DNA of 7,203 nt from Fervidobacterium sp. (GCA_003522805.1 DPIB01000164.1:1-7203); one strand, 5' to 3'. Shown: positions 1 through 6,839, counted from the first letter of the stretch. The notes: generated by a model not told the origin, from the sequence alone. Translations and numbers: made by a program.

Positions 1-279
1 AATTATTACATGACGATTTTCAATAGGTTCATCAATCCAGCTCTTAACTCTGACGCGTCCTGAAGATGATACTCCAGAGTAACTTGAAACTTGAATGAAA
101 GAGTATTCAACATTCATATCGATGTTCTGAACCAATTCGCTAAAAAAGTGAATCGATCCTTTCAAAACGCATACGGCGTGTAGTGTGTCAGTCTTATTTT
201 TATAGTGCTCGGTGAGTTCTCTCCCTAATTCTCTTATTCTCTCTTTCAGTTTCTCGTTCGATATAAGCACTTCTATCAA
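1..279 (-). CDS. hpt: Hypoxanthine phosphoribosyltransferase, N-terminal half (runs off the left edge)
   Basis: Purine salvage enzyme that transfers the phosphoribosyl group of PRPP to hypoxanthine (and usually guanine) in the cytosol. Only the first 93 codons are in the window. The translation starts MIEVLISNEKLKERIREL and carries the family's VLKGS pyrophosphate-loop motif (residues 38-42, in VCVLKGSIHFFSEL) and the flexible-loop signature SSYSG..SSSG (65-74). The PRPP-binding VEDIIDTG-type motif would come just after the cut; the usual protein is about 170-180 residues. The start is a TTG at 277-279, chosen because a strong Shine-Dalgarno GGGAGGG (286-292) stands six bases upstream and the family N-terminus fits. 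It lies 49 bases downstream of mnmA with no hairpin between, so it is probably co-transcribed. Assignment rests on motif recognition. Confidence 0.9.
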   Translation of the reverse strand, partial: MIEVLISNEKLKERIRELGRELTEHYKNKTDTLHAVCVLKGSIHFFSELVQNIDMNVEYSFIQVSSYSGVSSSGRVRVKSWIDEPIENRHVII

Positions 280-285
280 GCTAAT

Positions 286-292
286 CCCTCCC
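286..292 (-). promoter_or_regulatory. Ribosome binding site deciding the hpt TTG start
   Basis: GGGAGGG on the minus strand, six bases before the TTG at 277-279. It matters because the gene has no ATG or GTG near its N-terminus and is easily missed: the frame is open to the window edge and begins with a TTG codon. Confidence 0.75.
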
Positions 293-328
293 AATGTTGC
301 CGCAGTGTTTGTCTACGATTACTTATTT

Positions 329-1405
329 TCAGTGCTCAATAATTCCTGAGCAAAGTACTTTATCAGCATCGTAAAAAACAGCTATTTGACCTGGTGTTAC
401 TGCAAACGCAGGTTCTTCAAAATCTACCAAAAGGGCTCCATTTTTCGATACTACTTTGCAACGAATTTCATTCGATTTCTTTCGGATCTTTACTGTTGCC
501 GAAAACTCATTGGAAAGTTCTTCGTACACGTTTAATTGTTTAACAACCATATGATTTTGATATATCTCATTCAGTGGTGCAGTTACGAGGAAGTTTCCGT
601 CTACATTCTTAGATTTTACATAGAGCTTGCTGCCTGTAGCAATTCCCAGCTTTCTCTGCCCCACTGTGTAAAACGGGAGCCCGTTGTGACGTCCGATTAT
701 TTTTCCATCGCTTGTTATTATGTTTCCTGGTTGAATATCTACCCTATGTTCCTCAAAAAAGGACTTAAAGTCGTTGTCTGGTAAAAAGCATAGGTCTTGA
801 GAATCGATTTTCTGAGCAACATGGATGCCAATTTCTGAGGCAATTTCTCTTATTCGCTTCTTTGTAAATACTCCATTTGGTAACATGATCCTTTGAAGCT
901 TTTCTTTCCTTATCGATGCTAGAAAATATGATTGGTCTTTTGATGTATCGATTGCTCTATACAATTTACCATCGACAATCCTTGCATAATGTCCGGAAGC
1001 CAGATAATCCATACCATCTTCTAACGCTTTGTTCATCACGACACCGAATTTGATGTAATCATTGCAAAGAAAACACGGATTCGGCGTCCTTCCTTTAAGG
1101 TTTTCATCTATGAAATAACCTATTATCTTCTCTTTGAAAATGTCTTCTACATGGATTGTTTTGAATGGAACCCCAAACTTCTTGGCTATTAAATGCGCAT
1201 CGTAAGTATCGGACGGACTACAACAGACTTTGTGTTTAACTGCTCTCGTGACATACAGATCATCTTTCACAGTCTTCATATGATAAGCAGTCACATCATA
1301 TCCCTCTTGCAACAACAGATAGAGCGCAACAGCACTATCTACCCCACCGCTTAGAAGGATTCCTACCTTTTTCTTACTATCTGTATCCGCATTAGAACAG
1401 CTCAA
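329..1405 (-). CDS. mnmA: tRNA-specific 2-thiouridylase MnmA (TrmU)
   Basis: Cytosolic enzyme that adenylates and then thiolates U34 of the tRNAs for Lys, Glu and Gln, giving s2U34 with sulfur relayed from a cysteine desulfurase. The 358 residues match the usual family length. The N-terminal PP-loop ATPase motif SGGVDS is at 19-24. The catalytic cysteine is C111 in GRTPNPCFLCN (106-115), the second persulfide-forming cysteine is C206 in DSQDLCF, and SGHYAR (137-142) and KDQSYFL (156-162) are family signatures. A C-terminal beta-barrel tRNA-binding region follows GLPFYTVGQRKLGI. The start is TTG at 1403-1405, with GAGGTG (1412-1417) eight bases or fewer upstream. This TTG overlaps the TGA stop of the Rrf2 gene as TTGA, so the two are very likely translationally coupled. 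No missing catalytic residue was seen. Confidence 0.96.
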   Translation of the reverse strand: MSCSNADTDSKKKVGILLSGGVDSAVALYLLLQEGYDVTAYHMKTVKDDLYVTRAVKHKVCCSPSDTYDAHLIAKKFGVPFKTIHVEDIFKEKIIGYFIDENLKGRTPNPCFLCNDYIKFGVVMNKALEDGMDYLASGHYARIVDGKLYRAIDTSKDQSYFLASIRKEKLQRIMLPNGVFTKKRIREIASEIGIHVAQKIDSQDLCFLPDNDFKSFFEEHRVDIQPGNIITSDGKIIGRHNGLPFYTVGQRKLGIATGSKLYVKSKNVDGNFLVTAPLNEIYQNHMVVKQLNVYEELSNEFSATVKIRKKSNEIRCKVVSKNGALLVDFEEPAFAVTPGQIAVFYDADKVLCSGIIEH

Positions 1406-1827
1406 GTGTTACACCTCGCCTCGTAGTCCTTGATAAGGTCTTTCAGTGTTATCGATTTTAAGGTCTCTTCCATCTTATGCAATATCGTTTCCCAAATGGC
1501 ATTTACAGTACAAGCTTCGGCAGATGTATCGAGCTTGTTTGTATTTATAAAGCATTTTATCATGTCCGAAGGATTATCGACCGCAGAGACTATATCGTAA
1601 ACAGTTATGATATCCGAACTTTTTGCCAATTCATATCCGCCACCATGTCCCCTGAAGGCTTTTAGGAGACCTTTCCTTGCCAAATCCGCCAATATTTTTT
1701 CGGTGAATTTCAACGGTAACTTGTCTTTACATGTCTCAATCAGTTCATGTGTCTTCATTCGTCGACCACTTATGCCTAGAAGCATCATCAACCTTATAGC
1801 ATACTCACTCTTCATCGTTATAGCCAT
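1402..1827 (-). CDS. Rrf2-family transcriptional regulator (IscR/CymR-like)
   Basis: A 141-residue DNA-binding regulator. The N-terminal winged helix covers about residues 5-80: MKSEYAIRLMM, then ILADLARKGLLKAFRGHGGGY (46-65) with the GxGGGY wing typical of Rrf2 proteins, then LAKSSDIITVYDIVSAVD. IscR holds its 2Fe-2S cluster with C92, C98, C104 and H107. Here C92 and C106 are in equivalent places (KCF and ACTVNAIW), but the middle cysteine is absent and the histidine position reads Asn109. A canonical IscR cluster site is therefore not intact; other ligands, or a cluster-free CymR-like mode, are possible. Start is ATG at 1825-1827 with AAAGGATG eight bases upstream. It follows the LysM/3D lipoprotein by 45 bases and overlaps mnmA, suggesting a role in sulfur or Fe-S homeostasis (inference). 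The target operator was not identified. Confidence 0.9.
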   Translation of the reverse strand: MAITMKSEYAIRLMMLLGISGRRMKTHELIETCKDKLPLKFTEKILADLARKGLLKAFRGHGGGYELAKSSDIITVYDIVSAVDNPSDMIKCFINTNKLDTSAEACTVNAIWETILHKMEETLKSITLKDLIKDYEARCNT

Positions 1828-1872
1828 TTACTTTTCATCCTTTCAATTCCATTTGTCTTGTAATCATTGTCA

Positions 1873-3363
1873 TCATCTTTTATCGGCGTTGATTATATAA
1901 ACGGGATGAGGAGTTATGCCTTTGCTTAGTGCATAGGCTACATCACTTACATAAACATCTATTCTATTGCCCTTTATTGCACTGCCGGTATCTTCAGCTA
2001 CAAATATGGTGTTGTACAGTGTTGGCATGTACACTAGCGATCCAACTGGAATAACTGTTGGGTCAACGGCTATACTCTTGAACTTTTCAGGTACCCTGCC
2101 ATTTCGGGCTATTCTAAAAGTTGGATGAATGGGGACTTTTCCATCGTCCCATTCAGTGTAAAAGGTTACAGTGAAGACCCCCTTATACTCCGTGAACAAT
2201 CTTATCGGATCTCTCGGTTCTCCTTCAATGTATAGTTCGAAATGTAATACATCCAAACATTGTCCCAACGGTTTATCAGTCGATATGAAATTGCCGGATT
2301 TAAGTGTCGTACTGATTCCATCATACACAGCCATGATCATGTTCCCGTGGTCTATAGTAATCTTATTGCCCTCTATACTGATTACCTTTCCTGGTAATAT
2401 CGGATATATGTCTTTACCCCTTGCATAAATATCCATTCCAATGTTCTTAGAACCGTTCTTTTCTTGTCCATGGTAGGCAACGACGTCAGAAGGTTCAATC
2501 TTCAAGGGAACTCTTACAAAGTTTTTCGGATCTTCAACTGGTATCTTCAGAACTTGTCCAATCGATAATTTTGAAGGGTCCTTTATTCCATTTATTTCAG
2601 TAACTTTGCTTATCGTTGTCTTATAAGCACTTGCGATAGCTGATAAAGTATCGCCTGATTTAACGATATAGTAGATATATCCTTGATCTAATTTCAAAAA
2701 GGTAGAGGGGTCCATAGATTGAACAGTACTTTTCAAGTCGCTTATCTGTTGTTGTAACTGCTTAAGAAAGTCAATATCACTTTGAGAAATTGTTGTTGGG
2801 ATGCTTGCCTGAACATTTCTAATCTGCGCACTAAGAAGATCCAGGTCTCTTCTAATTACATCAAACTGTTTGAGTTGGGTTTCCATCGTAGTTAACTTAT
2901 TCTGCAAGGTAACGTCGTTTTTCTCAAGGGTACTTATCTTTTTGGAAATGTCTGCTATACTATTGCTGAGCGTGTTTATTTTCGACTTATTTGATTCGCT
3001 ATCTTTTTGGAAATCATTAACATTGCTTATCGTTTGAGATAGTTTATTGTCCAGCTGTGAGGATTTACTATCAAGTTGCGACAATTTACTGTCGATCTGA
3101 AACACTCTATTATCGAGTTCTGAGAGTTTTTGATTTGTTTCCTCCAAGGCCTTTGAATCGATTTTTACCTCGGTTATTGTTGTGGGCTTAACTATTTCAG
3201 CTCTCTTTTCAATGTAATCAACTCTATCTTTCAGATCTTCAACTTCCATAGACAATTCCAAAACGCTGCCCAAGGGAATACATGAGGAAAGTGAAAATGA
3301 TACCAGCATCGATATGATTATTAAATTCAATATTCTTCTTACTTTTCTCTTAGTTCTTGCCAT
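1873..3363 (-). CDS. Lipoprotein with coiled coil, LysM, degenerate M23 and 3D domains
   Basis: A 496-residue envelope protein. A basic n-region and hydrophobic stretch (11-27) end in the lipobox LSSC, so C28 is the likely lipidated residue. Residues 35-215 are a long predicted coiled coil including four near-perfect heptads. A LysM domain for peptidoglycan binding lies at 231-275 (YYIVKSGDTLSAIA ... LSIGQVLKIP). Residues 304-388 resemble an M23/LytM peptidase fold (NIGMDIYARG, PGKVISIEGN, IDHGN, VLHFELY, RDP). D311 and H374 are kept, but the first zinc histidine reads N307, the first His of HxH reads V372, and the YxH histidine reads G349, so it is probably inactive. The C-terminal 3D domain (396-491) keeps three aspartates: D434 (AVDP), D458 (AEDTG) and D469 (RIDVYV), as in MltA/Sps-type transglycosylases. 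Start ATG follows CAGGG by eight bases and overlaps the DUF2225 gene by 25 bases. The substrate is unknown. Confidence 0.88.
   Translation of the reverse strand: MARTKRKVRRILNLIIISMLVSFSLSSCIPLGSVLELSMEVEDLKDRVDYIEKRAEIVKPTTITEVKIDSKALEETNQKLSELDNRVFQIDSKLSQLDSKSSQLDNKLSQTISNVNDFQKDSESNKSKINTLSNSIADISKKISTLEKNDVTLQNKLTTMETQLKQFDVIRRDLDLLSAQIRNVQASIPTTISQSDIDFLKQLQQQISDLKSTVQSMDPSTFLKLDQGYIYYIVKSGDTLSAIASAYKTTISKVTEINGIKDPSKLSIGQVLKIPVEDPKNFVRVPLKIEPSDVVAYHGQEKNGSKNIGMDIYARGKDIYPILPGKVISIEGNKITIDHGNMIMAVYDGISTTLKSGNFISTDKPLGQCLDVLHFELYIEGEPRDPIRLFTEYKGVFTVTFYTEWDDGKVPIHPTFRIARNGRVPEKFKSIAVDPTVIPVGSLVYMPTLYNTIFVAEDTGSAIKGNRIDVYVSDVAYALSKGITPHPVYIINADKR
3034..3117 (-). repeat. Four tandem coiled-coil heptads in the LysM/3D lipoprotein
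   Basis: Residues 83-110 read as four consecutive seven-residue units: LDNRVFQ, IDSKLSQ, LDSKSSQ and LDNKLSQ. Leu or Ile sits at the first position and Asp at the second in each. At DNA level the units are similar but not identical, so this looks like an old internal duplication or strong heptad constraint, not a recent repeat expansion. Confidence 0.7.
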
Positions 3364-3998
3364 CTTTCTTTCCCTGCCTTAACGTAGAATGATGTGGCAC
3401 TCTTGTATTTACTGACCAATGTAGAAAACCATCTCATTGCATCTTCCCGTTTACCAAACCTTCTCGAAAGTTCAGCGAGGTAAAAAAGAATCATTGGTTC
3501 CTTATCTGACTCGACATATGTGTTCAAATAGCATTCTTCGAAATTGGAGAGTGCTTTTGCCAATGCCTTGTTTTCGTTATCTTCGTCGTTTATCTCCCTA
3601 TAGAGCCATCCCATCCTAAGATACATTTCAGCAGTCCTGCATGGTTGATTTTTGACTTTGTAGAAAAGGCTTGCTAAGGCATAGGCAATGATGGCTACTT
3701 TATGATCCCTTTCTTGAGAAAAAGAGACCATCTCAGGGATTTTTATTTCATCTTGTACTTTTCTTATTTCCTCCCGAAAAATAGGAGAAATCTGAGTTTC
3801 AAAGTCACTTTCCAATGCACTATAGTAACACGATTCACAAACGATGACAGAGTACAGTAAAGGATTTATACCTTCGTAAACTGGCTTTAGGTCAGCTTCA
3901 TAGCTTTTGATCCTCACTTTTCCTGTGAAGACCTTCTTCGTACCTACCGATGCGCCACAGACCGGACACTTATACTTTTTATCCCACAGATCGGGCAT
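3339..3998 (-). CDS. DUF2225 family protein (zinc ribbon plus helical repeat)
   Basis: Cytosolic protein of unknown function, 219 residues from the chosen start. The N-terminal zinc-ribbon-like module has two CxxC knuckles, C11/C14 (KCPVCG) and C54/C57 (VCESCYYSA), separated by GINPLLYSV, the hallmark spacing of DUF2225. The remaining two thirds are helical and TPR-like (KVAIIAYALASLFYKVK, AEMYLRMGWLYRE, ILFYLAELSRRFGKREDAMRWF). Two in-frame ATGs exist. The upstream one (4008-4010) has GGAG directly abutting it. The one at 3996-3998 has AGGAGATGA eight bases away, a near match to the anti-Shine-Dalgarno complement, so it is preferred. The frame is closed by a TAG two codons before the upstream ATG. 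It overlaps the end of ftsY by 20 bases and the lipoprotein start by 25 bases, indicating tight coupling. Confidence 0.85.
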   Translation of the reverse strand: MPDLWDKKYKCPVCGASVGTKKVFTGKVRIKSYEADLKPVYEGINPLLYSVIVCESCYYSALESDFETQISPIFREEIRKVQDEIKIPEMVSFSQERDHKVAIIAYALASLFYKVKNQPCRTAEMYLRMGWLYREINDEDNENKALAKALSNFEECYLNTYVESDKEPMILFYLAELSRRFGKREDAMRWFSTLVSKYKSATSFYVKAGKERWQELREK

Positions 3999-4896
3999 CT
4001 TCTCTTTCATCTCCTATCATAAGAGCATTGACAAAATCACTCGCAACAAATGGTTTCAAATCTTCGACACTTTCGCCAATCCCTATCAGTTTTATCGGTA
4101 TTCCTAGTTCTTTAGCTATAGCAATTGCTATACCACCTTTGGCTGTACCATCGAGTTTTGTCAATACTATACCAGTAACGTTAACTACTTCTTTGAATAC
4201 TTTAGCCTGTTGTAAACCGTTTTGACCTGTGACTGCATCGATGACCAGAAGCACTTCATGAGGAGCAGCAGGAATGATTTTCTGTATCACTCTGTTGATC
4301 TTTTGCAGTTCGTCCATAAGGTATTTTTTGTTATGCAACCTTCCAGCAGTGTCCAAGATGACAACATCTTTTCCTTTTGATATGGCATGATTCACTGCAT
4401 CGTAAGCAACTGCTGCTGGATCTGCGCCTTCCATATGTGCAATAAATGTGGAATTCGTCCTTTCAGCCCAAATTTTCAACTGATCTATGGCTGCTGCTCT
4501 GAACGTGTCACATGCACCTATAACAACTTGTTTGTTTTCACTTCTAAATATGTGCGCCAGTTTCCCACAAGTTGTCGTTTTCCCAGAACCGTTCACACCC
4601 ACCATACTTACTACGAATGGCTTTTCATTTGGGATGTTAAGCTCATTATTGCCAGAGAGTATTTCTACCAAAATCTGCTTAAGTGTTTCAAATGCATCCT
4701 CTGAGTTCACTTCTTCTAAGCGGTTTAGTATATACTCAGTCGCTTCTACGCCAACGTCTGCAGAGATCAAGAGTTCTTCTATTTCATCACGAGTTTCATG
4801 ATCAAATCGTTTTGTTTTTAGAATATGTCCTATTTTAGCGAAAAATGTATCTCTACTTTTTTTCAATCCATCCTTCAGTTTATTAAAAAAGAGCAT
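3979..4896 (-). CDS. ftsY: Signal recognition particle receptor FtsY
   Basis: SRP-family GTPase that docks ribosome-nascent chain-SRP complexes at the membrane for co-translational insertion; partner Ffh. Positions below count from the ATG at 4894-4896 (305 residues). A short basic, amphipathic N-terminus (MLFFNKLKDGLKKSRDTFF) starts the NG domain directly, with no long acidic A domain. An N-domain four-helix bundle runs to about 85. G1 is GVNGSGKTTT (100-109), the insertion-box DTFRAAA follows at 130-136, G3 is DTAGR (182-186), G4 is TKLDGTAKGG (246-255), and the closing GIGESVEDLKPF starts at 272. A TTG two codons upstream also opens the frame, but AAGGAGG (4904-4910) is one base from it and seven from the ATG, so the ATG is chosen. 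It lies 17 bases after the methyltransferase gene and overlaps the DUF2225 gene. Confidence 0.96.
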   Translation of the reverse strand: MLFFNKLKDGLKKSRDTFFAKIGHILKTKRFDHETRDEIEELLISADVGVEATEYILNRLEEVNSEDAFETLKQILVEILSGNNELNIPNEKPFVVSMVGVNGSGKTTTCGKLAHIFRSENKQVVIGACDTFRAAAIDQLKIWAERTNSTFIAHMEGADPAAVAYDAVNHAISKGKDVVILDTAGRLHNKKYLMDELQKINRVIQKIIPAAPHEVLLVIDAVTGQNGLQQAKVFKEVVNVTGIVLTKLDGTAKGGIAIAIAKELGIPIKLIGIGESVEDLKPFVASDFVNALMIGDEREDARSVG

Positions 4897-4903
4897 TTTC
4901 AAA

Positions 4904-4910
4904 CCTCCTT
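4904..4910 (-). promoter_or_regulatory. Ribosome binding site fixing the ftsY start
   Basis: AAGGAGG, a consensus Shine-Dalgarno, seven bases before the ATG at 4894-4896. It is only one base from the alternative TTG at 4900-4902, which argues against the longer frame. Confidence 0.85.
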
Positions 4911-4913
4911 GAG

Positions 4914-5774
4914 CTATTTGTCCTCTTTATCAACATCTAGGTCTATACATGCAAATATCAATCCATTTTTTCTACTCAGTATTATTCGATCGAATTTTGT
5001 AGAAAGCTTGTCAAGTAGTCTATCCTTTTCGAGGGATTTTATGACTACTCTTTTTCTAGCGATTCTGAGTAGTTTTTCTACAATGTCATCGTCAATACTA
5101 TCGTAGTTTGCAAAGGGTCTTATCGGATTCAACGATGAGCTTTTGTAGATCGGGTTTTCAAACATTGGGTCACAGTAAACGATATCGAAGGCTTTGGCTG
5201 GTTGTTTCGATATGAACTTCTTCATATCTTCGTTATAGAGGTCTATTTTCTTGATTGCATTGTTGATCCATTCTTCTTTAGAGTCATAGTTCTTTAAACC
5301 ATGTGATACGATCCTATATATGTGTGTCGATACCTCTGTACCCACTATTTTCTTTACAAAATGTGCCATGAATATCGCATCCATGCCCAATCCAAATGTT
5401 GCATCATAAATGATATCTTCTTGTGACGGTCTTATAGCATCCAAAAGATAATCTTTTCCTTCTCTTTTAAAATTCTCCATTCTAATCTTGGATATTCCAG
5501 GATGAAAGAAAAGTCGAGAATTTCCAATTCTTATAGATAAATTGAGATTATTATCAACAACGTAGTAGAAATCTATGTTCTCTTCCCTTATCTTTTCGTT
5601 TAGATGTCTTCTGTTGTAGTATGGTATGCCATATTCAAAAGATAATTTTTTCGCTACCTGTACTGCCTTTTCCGTCGAATTGTGGGAAGTTGTTATCAAT
5701 ACTTTAGAGTCTTCCTGGAATATTTTCTTCATACTTCCATTCTCGCCATTTTTATGGTTCATCTGTCGTATCAA
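4914..5774 (-). CDS. Class I SAM-dependent methyltransferase, RsmJ-like
   Basis: Rossmann-fold methyltransferase of up to 286 residues. SAM-binding motif I is YDATFGLGMD (123-132), followed by an acidic strand end at E147 (GTEVS), and motif IV is DIVYCDPMF (197-205). Then come YKSSSLNPIRP and RKRVVIKS (240-247). This order, especially DAT.GLG.DA, DPMF and the RVVVK-like strand, resembles RsmJ, which makes m2G1516 in E. coli 16S rRNA; whether the substrate is the same here is inference. An N-terminal region (about 20-110, KVLITTSHNSTEKAVQVAKK) precedes the fold. The start is unsettled. TTG at 5772-5774 has AGGAGG only three bases away, ATG at 5760-5762 is 15 bases from it, and ATG at 5730-5732 (MKKIFQED) has only a weak site but fits the domain boundary. 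The first overlaps the preceding small gene by 23 bases. Confidence 0.75.
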   Translation of the reverse strand: MIRQMNHKNGENGSMKKIFQEDSKVLITTSHNSTEKAVQVAKKLSFEYGIPYYNRRHLNEKIREENIDFYYVVDNNLNLSIRIGNSRLFFHPGISKIRMENFKREGKDYLLDAIRPSQEDIIYDATFGLGMDAIFMAHFVKKIVGTEVSTHIYRIVSHGLKNYDSKEEWINNAIKKIDLYNEDMKKFISKQPAKAFDIVYCDPMFENPIYKSSSLNPIRPFANYDSIDDDIVEKLLRIARKRVVIKSLEKDRLLDKLSTKFDRIILSRKNGLIFACIDLDVDKEDK

Positions 5775-6024
5775 TTGCCTCCTGTTGTGACTTTCGAAGT
5801 TCGTTTATGAGCTCTTCAAGTTGTTTTACAGTTTCCTCTTTCTCTTTCAACTCTAATTTCTCTGCCTCGTAAGCTTTCTTAAGTTCGTTATACTCTTTGT
5901 AAACTACCCTATATCTAAGATAAGTTGTCAAAAAATAGCCTATGAAAAAAAGAAAGATGACTATATAGAAAACTATCAACAAATCAAACGATTGCTTCTT
6001 CCTTTCTGCCTTTTTTACCTTCAT
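5752..6024 (-). CDS. Small single-pass membrane protein, DivIC/FtsB-like
   Basis: A 90-residue protein with a short basic cytosolic tail (MKVKKAERKKQ), one transmembrane segment at about 14-36 (LLIVFYIVIFLFFIGYFL) and a charged coiled coil at 38-82 (YKEYNELKKAYEAEKLELKE, with regular Leu spacing). This size and layout match DivIC/FtsB/FtsL septum-formation proteins, which bridge the divisome across the membrane. Sequence in that family is too variable to be sure, and the C-terminal tail lacks an obvious diagnostic motif. The Min genes just upstream support a division role. ATG at 6022-6024 has GGAAG seven bases upstream. It lies 56 bases after the lipoprotein gene and runs into the methyltransferase gene. 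It could be an unrelated coiled-coil membrane protein. Confidence 0.65.
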   Translation of the reverse strand: MKVKKAERKKQSFDLLIVFYIVIFLFFIGYFLTTYLRYRVVYKEYNELKKAYEAEKLELKEKEETVKQLEELINELRKSQQEAIDTTDEP

Positions 6025-6080
6025 TTACACACTTCCAATCAATATCACAAAAATAGATGAGATGAAAAAACGATGGATGA

Positions 6081-6839
6081 TTATGGCTTAGTTAAATCTA
6101 CTTCTTTTTCTTCTTCTGATTGATCTGGGCTCGTAGTGACATTCTTTTGATTCAAGGTTTCATTGTCTATTATGGTATATGACTTTCCCCTTTCGGCTAC
6201 AAACACGCACTGCGGTTTGTCCGAAGAAGAAAGTCTTTTTGTGAATAGCCTATAATAACGGGTTTCATCCGTCACTGTTATAAATTTCTCAATATCTGTT
6301 TTGATGACAAATCTATACCCCTTACTATAATCCAATACCTTTATATCTGCTTGACCACCTTCATAAGGCACATCCAGCAGTACATAATAAGCTTGAACAT
6401 TTGGATCGATACTTTTGGTCTGTTGTGGGAATGATAGTGAAACCTCCACTTCAGGTGCAAGAATTGTATCCGTTGCTGCATCTATCCTGTAAGTTGCAGA
6501 GAGCACGATGGTTGTTGCTTGGGTAGTAGGAATATAAGTGGGAGTGTTTTGAACAATTCCATTGAATAGGTATTGAACATTACTCCCCGTTATACCGTTT
6601 GATGCGTCACTTATCTTGAAATTTACGGGAATGTCGAGATACGTTATCTGGATTTCGGAGAATTTGTATCCGCTTGACCAATCGATAAACTCTTTTGGAA
6701 GTCCGTTTACATAGGTGTAGAGTACATACTGCCTCTGACCTCCACCACTGATTACATGGCTCAGCATATATGCGCAACCAGAGAAGAGGAAAATTGTAGC
6801 TAATATCGATATGAATAGAGATACTTTCTTTATCTTAAT
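6081..6839 (-). CDS. Uncharacterised lipoprotein with apparent AUU (or AUC) start
   Basis: I do not recognise the family. The open frame contains a clear lipoprotein signal peptide, IKIKKVSLFISILATIF then LFSGC, with the lipobox cysteine at codon 22 (6774-6776). Between the TGA at 6849-6851 and the first ATG (6765-6767, already past the cysteine) there is no ATG, GTG or TTG. Translation therefore most likely begins at ATT 6837-6839 (MKIKKVS...) or ATC 6840-6842, behind GGGAGGGTGA (6849-6858). The mature part is about 230 residues, rich in Thr, Tyr and Val with alternating beta-strand patterns, and shows two loosely similar segments (SSGYKFSEIQITY and SKGYRFVIKTDI), suggesting beta-sandwich units. 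It ends in an acidic tail (DQSEEEKEVDLTKP). It would sit in the envelope, between minE and the DivIC-like gene. A sequence error that destroyed an ATG is the main alternative. Confidence 0.75.
   Translation of the reverse strand: MKIKKVSLFISILATIFLFSGCAYMLSHVISGGGQRQYVLYTYVNGLPKEFIDWSSGYKFSEIQITYLDIPVNFKISDASNGITGSNVQYLFNGIVQNTPTYIPTTQATTIVLSATYRIDAATDTILAPEVEVSLSFPQQTKSIDPNVQAYYVLLDVPYEGGQADIKVLDYSKGYRFVIKTDIEKFITVTDETRYYRLFTKRLSSSDKPQCVFVAERGKSYTIIDNETLNQKNVTTSPDQSEEEKEVDLTKP

Noticed and set aside
1828..1872. Gap upstream of the Rrf2 gene as an autoregulatory operator
   Set aside because: I looked for an inverted repeat of the kind Rrf2 proteins bind and saw none that stood out.
1607..1900. 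Plus-strand open frame of 97 codons opposite the Rrf2 gene
   Set aside because: It is antisense to a clear Rrf2 protein, its translation is rich in Ser, Phe and Cys with no recognisable domain, and no ribosome binding site was noted.
3950..4225. Plus-strand open frame of 91 codons opposite the end of ftsY and the start of the DUF2225 gene
   Set aside because: Antisense shadow of two well-supported genes, with low-complexity Ser/Pro/Leu composition.
4387..4801. Two overlapping plus-strand frames of about 105 codons opposite ftsY
   Set aside because: Both are complements of conserved GTPase-motif coding sequence, and two competing frames over the same bases point to chance.
6025..6080. T-rich gap between the lipoprotein and the DivIC-like gene as a possible terminator or promoter
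   Set aside because: There are runs of T on the minus strand but no GC-rich inverted repeat before them, and no convincing -35/-10 pair.
6081..6767. Start of the lipoprotein gene at the ATG 6765-6767
   Set aside because: It lies two codons after the lipobox cysteine, and the signal peptide upstream is in the same open frame behind a strong Shine-Dalgarno.
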